A DNA stretch of 64,000 nt, from assembly GCF_016827675.1 (NCBI RefSeq), contig NZ_JAERJA010000005.1, positions 146,957-210,956 of the forward strand. The letters run 5' to 3'. The notes beneath the pieces are model-generated. The model was not told where the DNA came from and did not search any database. It worked only from the letters and a program-made list of their open reading frames with translations. Of this stretch, positions 22,799-31,249 are shown in pieces (the first letter of the stretch is position 1; each line of letters begins with the position of its first letter). The DNA is from Nocardioides limicola. GTDB taxonomy: Bacteria; Actinomycetota; Actinomycetes; Propionibacteriales; Nocardioidaceae. The position numbers were made by a program, and so were the translations under genes.

Positions 22799-24373
22799 GT
22801 GCCCGACCGTTCCCGCTCCCTGCCGCTGGCCGGCGCCCTGGTGTGCCTGACCGCGTTGACCCTGGTCACGGCACTGGTGGTCGGCGGCTGGGCGCCGCTG
22901 GCCGGCTTCGACGACACCACCGAACTCTTCCGCGACGCGGCGCTGCGCCACGACTCGGTCGAGCCGGTGCTGCTGGTGCTTGAGATCGCGCTCAACTCCA
23001 TCGCCCTGGGCATCCTGACCGTGGCGATCGCCGCCCTGCTGTGGGCACGCAGTCACCCCCGCGCCGCGATCTACACCGCGCTGGTGATGGTGCTGACCGC
23101 CCTGGTCACCAGCGTGATGAAGGCGACGGTGGGCCGGGAGCGCCCGGCGTGGCAACCGGAGGGGACCCTGCTCACCGAGGGATCGTTCCCATCCGGGCAC
23201 GCGTCCGGGATCACTGCGCTGGCCGGCGTCGCGATCGTGTTGGCGTGGCTCTTCCTGCGCAAACGGGGCCTGAAGGTGCTGGTCACCGCGCTGTTGCTGG
23301 TGCCGGTGCTGATCTCGGTGGTCGACCGGCTGCTGCTGGGGCGGCACTACTACACCGACGTGACCGCCGGGATCCTGCTCGGCGCCACCGTGGTGCTCGG
23401 CGTACTGGCGTTCTATTCACCGCTGCCGGTCTCCCATGCCGCCAACGCGGACCCGTTGCCGGTCGCGCCGGGCACCGGTCGGCGCCTGCACGTGGTGGTC
23501 AACCCGTCGAAGGTGGATCACCTGGCCACGTTCCGTTCGGTGGTCGCCTCGATCGCGAAGGAGGCGGGCTGGTCGGAGCCGCTGTGGCACTACACCACCG
23601 TGGAGGACCCGGGCGGCGGGATGGCCGAGGCGGCTGCGGTGGCCGGCGCCGATCTGGTGGTGGTCTGCGGCGGTGACGGCACCGTCCGCGAGGTGTGCGC
23701 CGAACTCGCCGGCACCGGCATCCCGGTCGGCATCGTGCCGGCCGGCACCGGGAACCTGCTGGCCCGGAACCTGGACATCCCGCTCTTCCTGCAGGCCGCG
23801 GTCGACGTGGCCATCAACGGCCAGGACCAGGCGATCGACATGGTCGCGGTCAGCGGCGACGGGATCGAGGACACCCACTTCATGGTGATGGCCGGGATGG
23901 GGTTCGACGCCGCGATCATGGAGGGCGTCAACGAGGAGATCAAGAACAGGGTCGGTTGGCTGGCCTACGTCTGGTCCGGCTTGAAGTCGCTGCTCTTCCC
24001 CGCCATCAAGGTCGAGGTCTCCATCGACGGCGGCGAGTTCACCACCCACCGGGCCCGGACCGTGGTGGTCGGCAACGTCGGCTACCTGCAGGCCGGGATG
24101 CCGTTGCTGCCCGACGCCGCGATCGACGACGGCACCATCGACGTAGTGCTGCTGTATCCGCGCCGGTTCCTCTCCTGGGTGCCGCTGGCACTGCGGATCC
24201 TCGCCAAGCGATCCCACACCGACGACACGATCAACCGGATGACCGGACAGTCCGTGGTGATCCGGGCCGCGCACGACACCCCGCGACAGTTGGACGGGGA
24301 TCCGATCGGTCCGGGGCGGGAACTGCGGCTCGACTGCATCCACGGGAAGCTGCTGGTGCGCGTCCCCCGCTGA
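22799..24373 (+). CDS. Fusion of PAP2 phosphatase and diacylglycerol/lipid kinase domains
   Basis: 524 residues from the GTG at 22799 (GAGGA upstream). The N-terminal half is a membrane PAP2 phosphatase with its three motifs: KATVGRERP (108-116), PSGH (131-134) and DRLLLGRHYYTD (176-187). The C-terminal half is a DAGK_cat lipid kinase with NPSK (235-238), GGDGTVREV (291-299) and PAGTGNLLARNL (314-325). The combination places opposing lipid phosphate hydrolysis and transfer in one protein at the membrane, possibly for undecaprenyl or diacylglycerol phosphate recycling (inference). It is divergent from serS. Confidence 0.9.
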   Translation: MPDRSRSLPLAGALVCLTALTLVTALVVGGWAPLAGFDDTTELFRDAALRHDSVEPVLLVLEIALNSIALGILTVAIAALLWARSHPRAAIYTALVMVLTALVTSVMKATVGRERPAWQPEGTLLTEGSFPSGHASGITALAGVAIVLAWLFLRKRGLKVLVTALLLVPVLISVVDRLLLGRHYYTDVTAGILLGATVVLGVLAFYSPLPVSHAANADPLPVAPGTGRRLHVVVNPSKVDHLATFRSVVASIAKEAGWSEPLWHYTTVEDPGGGMAEAAAVAGADLVVVCGGDGTVREVCAELAGTGIPVGIVPAGTGNLLARNLDIPLFLQAAVDVAINGQDQAIDMVAVSGDGIEDTHFMVMAGMGFDAAIMEGVNEEIKNRVGWLAYVWSGLKSLLFPAIKVEVSIDGGEFTTHRARTVVVGNVGYLQAGMPLLPDAAIDDGTIDVVLLYPRRFLSWVPLALRILAKRSHTDDTINRMTGQSVVIRAAHDTPRQLDGDPIGPGRELRLDCIHGKLLVRVPR

Positions 24374-24421
24374 CGCGTCGGGGTCGAGGCGGATGATTGG
24401 TCGAGGCTGTCAAGACCCCCG

Positions 24422-25687
24422 TCAGCAGGCGCCGTACGCCGTCGGGCGGACGTTGTCGTCCAGGCACAGTCGCCCCAGTTCGATCGGCACCAGGGCGCCG
24501 TCGGCCACCTCCCACCGCCACAGCTGATGGATCCCGAAGTCGGCCATCGTCTCGCGGGTGAACAGCCCGTCCTCGGTGATCCAGGTGGTGCGCTCGAAGA
24601 ACCCCACCCAGTGGCCGTCGATCGGAGTGTCCTCGGGCTCGGTGAGGAAGACCAGGTCCCCGGCCGTCTGGACGAAGGTCCACTGCTCACGGTGCTCGCG
24701 GCTCTGCAGCACAGCGACGATGTCGCTGTCGGGCACGTGAACGATCCCGTCGACCCCGCCGGGCGGCAGCTCGATCCGCCGCTCAACGCCGGAGCCGCGC
24801 ATCACCAGCTCGCCCTGCTCGTTGGAGTACGACGCGTCCTCACCCTCGGGGGCCCCCACGACGGAGAAGGTCCACGGACCCACGGAGAGCAGTCCCCCCG
24901 GAGGAGTGAGCACACCCTCCTCGATGCCCAGTCCACCGTCGACCGTCCACAGCATCGGCAGCTCCGCATCGCTGCCGGCGGGGTTGTCCCGACACGAGGT
25001 GGGGGTCGCATCGCTGTCCGGGTCACCGCAGTGCATCGGGTGCGGCACCGAGCGCAGCACGTCTCCGGCGGCGACCCAGCGGCGTACCGCCATCGTGACC
25101 GGAGGCGGGTCCCCCACGACGTACGCCGCGTCCAGCAGCGCCCCGTCGGGGTCGATCCACATCCGTCGGCCGTCCTGGACGGCGAGGAAGTAGGAGAACT
25201 CGAGGGGCAGCTGGGTCAGTCCGGTGCGCAGGACCCAGACGCCGACGCCGCCGCTGCGGTGGCTGACGGCCACTCCGGTCTCCTGGTCGAGGTCGACGAA
25301 GCCCATCAGGCTCTCCGCGCGGCGGACCCTGGCGGAGAGCACCTGGCCGTTGCCGAGGGTCACCTCGAGCTCGTTGCCGACCAGGGTGACGACGTCGTCG
25401 GCCCCGTCGCCGTTCAGGTCACCAGTGAGTTCGCCGGTGACGCCGGGCACCGGCTCGTCGGTCGGGGTGCGATCGATCGGCGGCAGCGGCTGCGGATCGG
25501 GCGCGCCCCTCGGCAGCAGGACCAGTCCGAGGATCAGCGCCGCCACCGCGGCGGCGGCGACCAGCACCGGGGCCCCTTGGCGCCACCACGGGACTTCGGG
25601 CTCGGGCAGTGGCGCGGGCGGGAGCTCGGGGGTCACCAACGCGGCCCGGGCGGCCAGCGCCCCACGCAACCGGTCTTCGACGTTCAT
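24422..25687 (-). CDS. Single-pass membrane protein, probable partner of the adjacent ECF sigma factor
   Basis: 421 residues: a short cytoplasmic N-terminus (MNVEDRLRGALAARA), one transmembrane helix (about 39-58) and a large extracytoplasmic domain with an FG-GAP-like calcium-loop motif DLNGDGADDVV (90-100) and several cysteines. It overlaps the sigma-factor stop by four bases. That layout is common for membrane regulators of SigE-type ECF factors, although no canonical zinc anti-sigma motif is seen. The link to the sigma factor is inferred from position only. Confidence 0.72.
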   Translation of the reverse strand: MNVEDRLRGALAARAALVTPELPPAPLPEPEVPWWRQGAPVLVAAAAVAALILGLVLLPRGAPDPQPLPPIDRTPTDEPVPGVTGELTGDLNGDGADDVVTLVGNELEVTLGNGQVLSARVRRAESLMGFVDLDQETGVAVSHRSGGVGVWVLRTGLTQLPLEFSYFLAVQDGRRMWIDPDGALLDAAYVVGDPPPVTMAVRRWVAAGDVLRSVPHPMHCGDPDSDATPTSCRDNPAGSDAELPMLWTVDGGLGIEEGVLTPPGGLLSVGPWTFSVVGAPEGEDASYSNEQGELVMRGSGVERRIELPPGGVDGIVHVPDSDIVAVLQSREHREQWTFVQTAGDLVFLTEPEDTPIDGHWVGFFERTTWITEDGLFTRETMADFGIHQLWRWEVADGALVPIELGRLCLDDNVRPTAYGAC

Positions 25688-26187
25688 CGGGCCACCTCCT
25701 CGGTGTCCAGCAGGCTTTCCAGCGCACCCAGTCCGCGGCTGGCGGTCGACTTGACGGTGCCGGGGCTGATGCCCAGCGTCTCGGCGATCTGGGCCTCGGA
25801 CAGGTCGGCCCAGTAGCGCAACACCAGCACCTCACGCTGTCGGGTCGGCAGCTGGCGCAACGCGTCGAGGACCTCCCGATGCTCCTCGGCGAGCAGCACC
25901 GCCTCGTCGCTGCCGGCGAACGGCACGTCCGCGGGCGGTGCCACGCTGCGCGCGGTACGCCGGCGGCGCAGCAGCGTGCGGCAGCGGTTCACGACGGCGG
26001 TGCGGACGTACCCGACGGCCGCATCCGGATCCCGCAGGCGTCGCCCGATCAGCTGCGCGAACGCGTCCTGGACGACATCCTCGGCCTCGGCGGTGGTGTC
26101 GACGAGCAGCACCGCGAGGCGCACGAACCGCGTCCGGTGGGTGAGGTAGAGCTGCGCCACCTCATCGGCACCCAGCACGCGGCCCAT
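25684..26187 (-). CDS. ECF sigma factor, SigE family
   Basis: A 167-residue minimal sigma factor: region 2 (about 12-75, including TTAEAEDVVQDAFAQLIG) and region 4 (about 108-155, LPTRQREVLVLRYWADLSE and SPGTVKSTASRGL). Group members direct RNA polymerase to stress or envelope promoters and are held by a co-transcribed membrane protein. The next gene, coupled by four bases, encodes a single-pass membrane protein. It is divergent from pheA. Confidence 0.9.
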   Translation of the reverse strand: MGRVLGADEVAQLYLTHRTRFVRLAVLLVDTTAEAEDVVQDAFAQLIGRRLRDPDAAVGYVRTAVVNRCRTLLRRRRTARSVAPPADVPFAGSDEAVLLAEEHREVLDALRQLPTRQREVLVLRYWADLSEAQIAETLGISPGTVKSTASRGLGALESLLDTEEVAR

Positions 26188-26302
26188 GCTGCTCCCCTTC
26201 GGCTCGGATCTTTCATCCTGTCACTGAGTGGGACGTTCGGGGAGGCTCGAGGTTGCCTCATGGCTGGTAGGAATCGCCGGTTCAGCTTCAGCTGGGCAGG
26301 TG

Positions 26303-26334
26303 TCACGCCTCGACGGCTGGGTTCACGCCTCGAC
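26303..26334. repeat. Direct repeat TCACGCCTCGAC, 20-base spacing, upstream of pheA
   Basis: Two identical 12-mers at 26303-26314 and 26323-26334 lie 35-66 bases before the pheA start. A 20-base period is about two helical turns, so they could be tandem sites for one protein. This is speculative. Confidence 0.4.
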
Positions 26335-26368
26335 AACCCGGGTGCCCGCGGGCGTCGGGCCTGCGAGA

Positions 26369-27277
26369 ATGCCCGGCGTGACGTCGTACGACATGCCCGC
26401 CCCGCTGCCGGGGCTCGACCAACGCGCCAGCGCTCTGCCGCCGGTGCGGTCCATCGCCTATCAGGGTGAGCCGGGCGCGAACTCCGACCTGGTGTGCCGC
26501 CGGGCGTACCCGGAGTTGGAGCGGGTGCCGTGCGCGTCGTTCGAGGACGTCTTCGCCGCTGTCGAGAACGGTGCTGCCGATCTGGCGATGATCCCGATCG
26601 ACAACTCGCTCGCCGGTCGCGTCGCCGACATCCACCACTTCCTGCCCACGTCGGGGCTGCACATCATCGGTGAGCACTTCCTGCGGATCCAGTTCACCCT
26701 GATGGGCGTTCCGGGGTCACGGCTCGAGGACGTCACCACGGTGCACAGCCACCTGCACGCGCTCGGCCAGTGCCGCAACGTGATCCGGGAGCTGGGGCTG
26801 CGCCCGGTGATCTCCGGCGACACCGCCGGGGCGGCGCGGGAGGTGGCCGAGCTGGGCGACCCGACGCAGGCGTCGATCTCGCCGCCGCTGGCCGCGGAGA
26901 TCTACGGCTTGGAGATCCTGCGTGACGAGGTCGAGGACGCCGACCACAACACGACCCGGTTCGTGGTCCTGTCCCGGGAGCCGGTGACGGCCCCGGCCGA
27001 TCAGGGGCCGGTGGTGACCAGCTTCGTCTTCAGTGTCCGGAACCTTCCGGCCGCGCTCTACAAGGCGATGGGTGGGTTCGCGACCAACGGGGTGAACATG
27101 ACCAAGCTGGAGAGTTACATGGTCGATGGGCACTTCACCGCCACCCAGTTCCTCGCCGAGGTGGACGGGCATCCGGACCAGCCGAACGTAGCGCGGGCCC
27201 TGGAGGAGTTGCAGTTCTTCACTACCGAGCTGAAGATCCTCGGGGTCTACCCGGCCTCACCCGCGCGCCAGTTGTGA
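26369..27277 (+). CDS. pheA: Prephenate dehydratase
   Basis: A 302-residue monofunctional enzyme of phenylalanine synthesis converting prephenate to phenylpyruvate. The catalytic PDT domain runs to about residue 200 and includes the TRF motif HNTTRFVVLSRE; a C-terminal ACT domain (about 213-290) provides phenylalanine feedback. The usual ESRP allosteric motif reads ESYM here, so feedback may differ. No fused chorismate mutase is present. ATG 26369 is used; GTG at 26378 is also possible. Confidence 0.92.
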   Translation: MPGVTSYDMPAPLPGLDQRASALPPVRSIAYQGEPGANSDLVCRRAYPELERVPCASFEDVFAAVENGAADLAMIPIDNSLAGRVADIHHFLPTSGLHIIGEHFLRIQFTLMGVPGSRLEDVTTVHSHLHALGQCRNVIRELGLRPVISGDTAGAAREVAELGDPTQASISPPLAAEIYGLEILRDEVEDADHNTTRFVVLSREPVTAPADQGPVVTSFVFSVRNLPAALYKAMGGFATNGVNMTKLESYMVDGHFTATQFLAEVDGHPDQPNVARALEELQFFTTELKILGVYPASPARQL

Positions 27278-27283
27278 CACCTC

Positions 27284-27349
27284 GGCCGACCAGATGTGAC
27301 ACTTCGGCCGACCAGAACTCACACTTCGGCGGGCCACAAACCCCACTTC
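27284..27349 (-). repeat. Three tandem 22-nt repeats, more diverged copies
   Basis: Units at 27284-27305, 27306-27327 and 27328-27349. On the minus strand each starts GAAGTG and ends TGG, C or T, C, G or C, GCC; the inner bases vary between units. They follow by five bases the stop of the leftward oxidoreductase gene (27355). A partial unit touches the pheA stop. Confidence 0.82.
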
Positions 27350-27354
27350 GGCGG

Positions 27355-27831
27355 TTAGTGGGGGGCGAGGTGGAAGACGGGGATCTCTCGGTCGGTGCGC
27401 TCGGCGTACTTGGCGTAGTTCGGCCAGGTCCGCAGCATCGTCTGCCACACCTCGGCGCGCTCGGCGCCGGTGACGAGCCGGGGTACGGCGGTCACGGTGC
27501 GGCCGTGCTGTTCCACCTCACAGGTGGCCGCGGCCTTGACGTTGCCCACCCAGGCCGGTGGCTTGGGGTGGCCCCAGTTGGAGCCGGCGACCAGCCAGCC
27601 GCCGTCATGGGGCACGCAGAGCAGCGGCACGGTCCGCGGGATACCCGACTTGCGGCCGGCAACGGTCAAGAAGATCTCCGGCAGGCCGGCGAACCACAGC
27701 AGCGTGACCCGGCCGCGGGTCAGCTTGCGGATCCCCTTGTCCAGGCCGACGACGTACCTGGAGTAGTTGTGCAGCCACGGCAGCGCACCGATCCGGATCG
27801 CCAACGGCCGCATCGGGTTAGGGACGGGCAT
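27355..27831 (-). CDS. Nitroreductase-family deazaflavin (F420)-dependent oxidoreductase, copy 1
   Basis: 158 residues from the ATG at 27831, with the Ddn/DUF385 split-barrel features: LTVAGRKSGIPRTVPLLCVP, GGWLVAGSNWG and the C-terminal [10 protein letters not shown]. Characterised relatives use reduced F420 to reduce quinones or nitro compounds. Its 5' end overlaps the DUF4446 gene by 14 bases. The array of 22-nt repeats follows its stop. A second family member lies at 33541. Confidence 0.85.
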   Translation of the reverse strand: MPVPNPMRPLAIRIGALPWLHNYSRYVVGLDKGIRKLTRGRVTLLWFAGLPEIFLTVAGRKSGIPRTVPLLCVPHDGGWLVAGSNWGHPKPPAWVGNVKAAATCEVEQHGRTVTAVPRLVTGAERAEVWQTMLRTWPNYAKYAERTDREIPVFHLAPH

Positions 27832-28201
27832 GCTCGATCGCCTCGCTCTCTTCGGGCGAGAGCTGCTGCTCACAGCTCCAACTGCTGATGTTCTTGGCAT
27901 AGGTCCGGGCCTCGTTGCGGCCATGGATCGAGGTGATCACCACACCGTGCCCCAGGTCGTCCACCAACGCCAGCGACCAGGACAGGTGACCCCCCATGTC
28001 GCCGAAGGCGTCATACCGGACCACCGCCAGGTGCTTGAGCGCATCGGCACCCTCGGCGCGCAGCGCGGCCACCTCCCGACGCAGCCCGGCGACGTCCTCG
28101 GGGACCTCCTCCACCGAGACCGACGATCGCGGTGCCCGGCGCAGCGCGATCACCAGCGCGGCGAGGGCGATCGGGAGGGCCAGCAGGCCTGCGTAGGACA
28201 C
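27818..28201 (-). CDS. DUF4446-family membrane-anchored protein
   Basis: About 127 residues from the GTG at 28201 (a TTG at 28222 would add seven). An N-terminal membrane helix is followed by a short coiled coil (EDVAGLRREVAALRAEGADA) and a compact domain with VVRYDAFGDMGGHLSWSLALVD and ITSIHGRNEARTYAK, the DUF4446 signature. No activity is known. It is divergent from the TMEM165-type gene and overlaps the following oxidoreductase gene. Confidence 0.82.
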   Translation of the reverse strand: MSYAGLLALPIALAALVIALRRAPRSSVSVEEVPEDVAGLRREVAALRAEGADALKHLAVVRYDAFGDMGGHLSWSLALVDDLGHGVVITSIHGRNEARTYAKNISSWSCEQQLSPEESEAIEHARP

Positions 28202-28221
28202 AGTCGAGCAGCCTAGCGACA

Positions 28222-28845
28222 ATGGTTGCTGTGCCGGACCATCTCATCGTCGTGTTGACGTTCGCGACCATCTTCGTGGTCGAACTCCCCGACAAGACCT
28301 TCATCGCCACCCTGGTCCTCTCCACCCGCTACCGGCCGCTGCTGGTGTGGATCGGAGTCGGGCTGGCGTTCGCCGTGCAGACCGCGATCGCGGTGGCCTT
28401 CGGGACGGCGATCTCGTTCCTGCCGGCCGAGTGGGTGCGGCTGGGCGCGGTGGCGCTCTTCCTGACCGGCGCGGTGATCCTGTTCCGAGCCGCCCGCGGC
28501 GCTGACGCGGCCGAGCTGGAGACCGAGCACGACTTCGAGGAGAAGGCGGTCAAGGCGGGACCGGCGCACGGGTTCCGGGCCGTGGGGATGAGCTTCCTGG
28601 TGCTCTTCGCGGCCGAATGGGGCGATCTGTCGCAGTTGCTCACCCTGTCCCTGGTGGCCCGGTACGCCGACCCGGTCGCGGTCTTCATCGGCGCCTGGGC
28701 GGCGCTGCTCACCGTCTCCGGGCTGGCGGTGCTGGCCGGCCGGGCGTTGTTGAAGCGGATACGTCTGTCGCTGCTGCACCGGCTGGGCGCCGGCGTCTGC
28801 GTGCTGCTCGCCGCGCTCACCGTGGCTGAGTTGATCAACGGCTGA
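28222..28845 (+). CDS. TMEM165/GDT1 family membrane cation transporter
   Basis: A 207-residue protein of six helices built as two repeats. The family motif E-x-x-D-K/R-T/S is ELPDKT (21-26) in the first repeat and EWGDLSQ (132-138) in the second. Family members exchange Mn2+ or Ca2+ for H+. The central acidic loop (DAAELETEHDFEEKA) is typical. The ATG at 28222 is used; GTG at 28231 is an alternative. The arcA leader begins about 30 bases after the stop. Confidence 0.88.
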   Translation: MVAVPDHLIVVLTFATIFVVELPDKTFIATLVLSTRYRPLLVWIGVGLAFAVQTAIAVAFGTAISFLPAEWVRLGAVALFLTGAVILFRAARGADAAELETEHDFEEKAVKAGPAHGFRAVGMSFLVLFAAEWGDLSQLLTLSLVARYADPVAVFIGAWAALLTVSGLAVLAGRALLKRIRLSLLHRLGAGVCVLLAALTVAELING

Positions 28846-28876
28846 GGCAGCCGGCGATGCCCTAGGCTGCTCTGGC

Positions 28877-28928
28877 ATGAGGGCTGCACAGGCATGAGGG
28901 CTCACGCATGAGGGCTGCACAGGCATGA
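28877..28928 (+). promoter_or_regulatory. Three ATGA-coupled minicistrons leading into arcA
   Basis: 28877-28897 encodes MRAAQA-stop, 28894-28911 MRAHA-stop and 28908-28928 MRAAQA-stop. Each TGA overlaps the next ATG as ATGA, and the last overlaps the arcA ATG at 28925. The second codon is always AGG (Arg). GAGGG in each unit lies about ten bases before the next ATG and could serve as ribosome site. The repeats are 17, 14 and 17 bases. A role in arginine-responsive control of arcA is a hypothesis. Confidence 0.6.
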
Positions 28929-30133
28929 ACCACGGTGCGAACAGTGAGGTCGGGCAACTGCGCAGCGTGCTGCTGCACCGACCGGGCCCGGAGCTGCAGC
29001 GGCTCACTCCCCGCAACAACGACCGGCTGCTCTTCGACGGCATCCCCTGGATCGAGCGGGCCCAGGAGGAGCACGACGCGTTCGCGGAGACTCTGCGCGG
29101 CCGGGGCGTCGAGGTGCTGTATCTGACCGGGCTGCTGACCGAGACCCTGGCCGACGCCGAAGCCCGCGAGCATGCGATCGCCGCGGCGCTGACCGGGCTG
29201 CATCTGGGCGACACGCTGCGCCGCTACTTGGCCGACGCGCTCGCCGACGCCACCCCCGCGGAGCTGACCGAACTGCTCACCGCCGGAGTACGCAACGACG
29301 AGGTGCGTGGCGGATTCGGGTTGGTCACCAGCCTGCTGGCGCACGACGACTTCCTGATCGACCCGTTGCCGAACCTGCTGTTCACCCGTGACTCCAGCGT
29401 CTGGCTCGCCGACCGGGTGGCGGTCACCAGCCTGGCGATGCCGGCCCGGGCCCGCGAGACCCAGTTGACCGAGCTGATCTGGAGTCGGCACCCCCGCTTC
29501 GCCGGCCAGACCCGGATCCACGGCTGGGCGCACGAACACGTCGAGGGCGGCGACGTACTGCTGCTGGCCCCGGGCGTGGTGGCAGTGGGGGTCGGCGAGC
29601 GGACCACTCCGGCCGGGGTGGAGCGGCTGGCGCGACACCTGCTGCACGCTGGACTGGCGCACACGGTGCTGGCCGTGCCGATCGCCCAGGAGCGGGCCAC
29701 CATGCACCTGGACACGGTGTTGACGATGGTGGACGTGGACACGCTGGTGATGTACCCCAACGTGGCGGATTCGTTGACCGCATGGACGGTGACCGCGGCC
29801 GAGCCCAGCGACACCGAGTCGGAGTTGGAGTTGCGGGTGGCCGGGCCGGCGCCGTTCCTGCAGGCGGCCGCGACCGCGATGGGGATCGACGTACTGCACC
29901 GGATCGACACCGGCCTGGACCCGGTGGCCGCCGAACGGGAGCAGTGGGACGACGGCAACAACACCCTGGCGGTGGCACCGAAGGTGGCGGTCGCCTACGA
30001 GCGCAACGAGGGCACCAACGCCCGGCTGGAGGACGCCGGCATCGAGGTGCTGAGGATCGCCGGTTCCGAGCTCGGTTCGGGCCGCGGCGGGCCCCGGTGC
30101 ATGTCCTGCCCGATCGCCCGCGAGCTCCTCTGA
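28925..30133 (+). CDS. arcA: Arginine deiminase
   Basis: 402 residues converting arginine to citrulline and ammonia. Guanidino-group-modifying enzyme motifs are present: [10 protein letters not shown], the catalytic histidine segment [22 protein letters not shown] and the C-terminal nucleophile Cys392 in GPRCMSCP. No arcB, arcC or arcD is adjacent, so the enzyme acts alone here or with unlinked genes. Translation begins at the end of three overlapping minicistrons, and a hairpin follows about 35 bases past the stop. Confidence 0.95.
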   Translation: MNHGANSEVGQLRSVLLHRPGPELQRLTPRNNDRLLFDGIPWIERAQEEHDAFAETLRGRGVEVLYLTGLLTETLADAEAREHAIAAALTGLHLGDTLRRYLADALADATPAELTELLTAGVRNDEVRGGFGLVTSLLAHDDFLIDPLPNLLFTRDSSVWLADRVAVTSLAMPARARETQLTELIWSRHPRFAGQTRIHGWAHEHVEGGDVLLLAPGVVAVGVGERTTPAGVERLARHLLHAGLAHTVLAVPIAQERATMHLDTVLTMVDVDTLVMYPNVADSLTAWTVTAAEPSDTESELELRVAGPAPFLQAAATAMGIDVLHRIDTGLDPVAAEREQWDDGNNTLAVAPKVAVAYERNEGTNARLEDAGIEVLRIAGSELGSGRGGPRCMSCPIARELL

Positions 30134-30167
30134 GGGCATAACTGAGGGCTCATCGGGGCAGAAAAGA

Positions 30168-30205
30168 TCCGACCGCCATCGACGGGGGAAACGACAGCGG
30201 TCGGA
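30168..30205 (+). terminator. Hairpin downstream of arcA
   Basis: TCCGACCGC and GCGGTCGGA form 9 perfect pairs across a 20-base loop, followed by an AT-rich stretch (CTTGATTCAATCT). It probably ends arcA transcription and may act on the convergent gene too. Confidence 0.6.
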
Positions 30206-30300
30206 CTTGATTCAATCTACGACACGGCCAGTTCCTGCGTCACCGGGTCCGGGAAAACTGCTCGGTAAAAAGTCCCGGGCCACCGGACCGAAGGCCCGGA

Positions 30301-31230
30301 TCAGCGGATGGTGACCTGTCGGCCGGCCAGCCCGGCGCGTGCCGAACGTTCCTCGGTGGTCAGCGGGACCGCGGCGGCGAGCGCCTCGACCAGCTTCGCG
30401 TCGAACTCCTGCGCCGGCCCCTCGAGGGCCTCGTGCCCGGTGCCCGAGGGCAGGTCCCAGACCGGCGCCAGCAGGCCGTGCGCCCGGAACATGCCGGCGA
30501 ACCTGGCCCCCGGCACCAGGATGTCGTCGCCGGCGGCATGCAGCCGCGCCAACGCGTCCAGCAGGGCGTCCTCGGGTTCGGGGCGGACCCAGCGCAGATG
30601 CTCCCGGGTGGAGACGTCGGCCCAGTACGCCGCGGTGACGCCGGTCAGCCGGACGGTCGGGGTGATCGAGGCGTCCGCCTGCTCGATGGCGGCGACCACG
30701 GCCGCCGGTGGGTCGGTGAGGTCGTCGATCCAGTAGCCGAAGCTGTCCAGCACGCTCACCTGCAGGTGGTCGGCGGCGACCAGGTCCTGGATCCGGGGCG
30801 CGTCGGCGGCGGGGGCCTCGGTGAGCCCGACCGGGCCGACCTCGGCGGCCAGCGCCTTCACCAGGACGGCACCGAGGTCGCGAGCCGGATCGCCGTAGTT
30901 GTGCTGAACCTGCAGACCGAGCCAGACCTCACCGGAGTCGCGGACCATCGCCGGTGCGGCAGCAGGCAGCAGCGAGCAGAGTCGGACCGTGCGGTCGGCG
31001 TACTCCGCGACCAGGGGCAGCGGCGCGGTGGCCGCGGGCACGAGCTCGCGCAAGGCGATCACGTCGCATTCGCTGGGCATCCCCTCGAAGGGCCGGGCGA
31101 CGAAGGCCGGTACGGCGGACGGGTCGCCGTGGCAGGCCTTGTAGCGGCGGCCAGAGCCGCACGGGCAGGGCTGGCGGGGCCCGACCTCACCCGGCGTGGT
31201 CTGTCCCTTGCTGCGCGATCGCTTTCCCAT
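30301..31230 (-). CDS. DUF5926 / SEC-C metal-binding domain protein
   Basis: 309 residues with a basic start and an N-terminal SEC-C zinc motif PCPCGSGRRYKACHG (21-35), as at the SecA C-terminus. The rest is a mixed alpha/beta region of unknown role (DUF5926). SEC-C binds zinc and often contacts ribosomes or SecB-like partners; in this protein the job is not established. It converges on arcA and starts just upstream of the phosphodiesterase gene's 3' end on the same strand. Confidence 0.83.
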   Translation of the reverse strand: MGKRSRSKGQTTPGEVGPRQPCPCGSGRRYKACHGDPSAVPAFVARPFEGMPSECDVIALRELVPAATAPLPLVAEYADRTVRLCSLLPAAAPAMVRDSGEVWLGLQVQHNYGDPARDLGAVLVKALAAEVGPVGLTEAPAADAPRIQDLVAADHLQVSVLDSFGYWIDDLTDPPAAVVAAIEQADASITPTVRLTGVTAAYWADVSTREHLRWVRPEPEDALLDALARLHAAGDDILVPGARFAGMFRAHGLLAPVWDLPSGTGHEALEGPAQEFDAKLVEALAAAVPLTTEERSARAGLAGRQVTIR

Positions 31231-31249
31231 GGCAGCTGAACCTATGCGA

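Noticed and set aside
30246..30300. Further hairpins before the DUF5926 stop
   Set aside because: GGTCCGGG and CCCGGGCC pair imperfectly over a long loop; too weak to list as a terminator beside the better hairpin at 30168.
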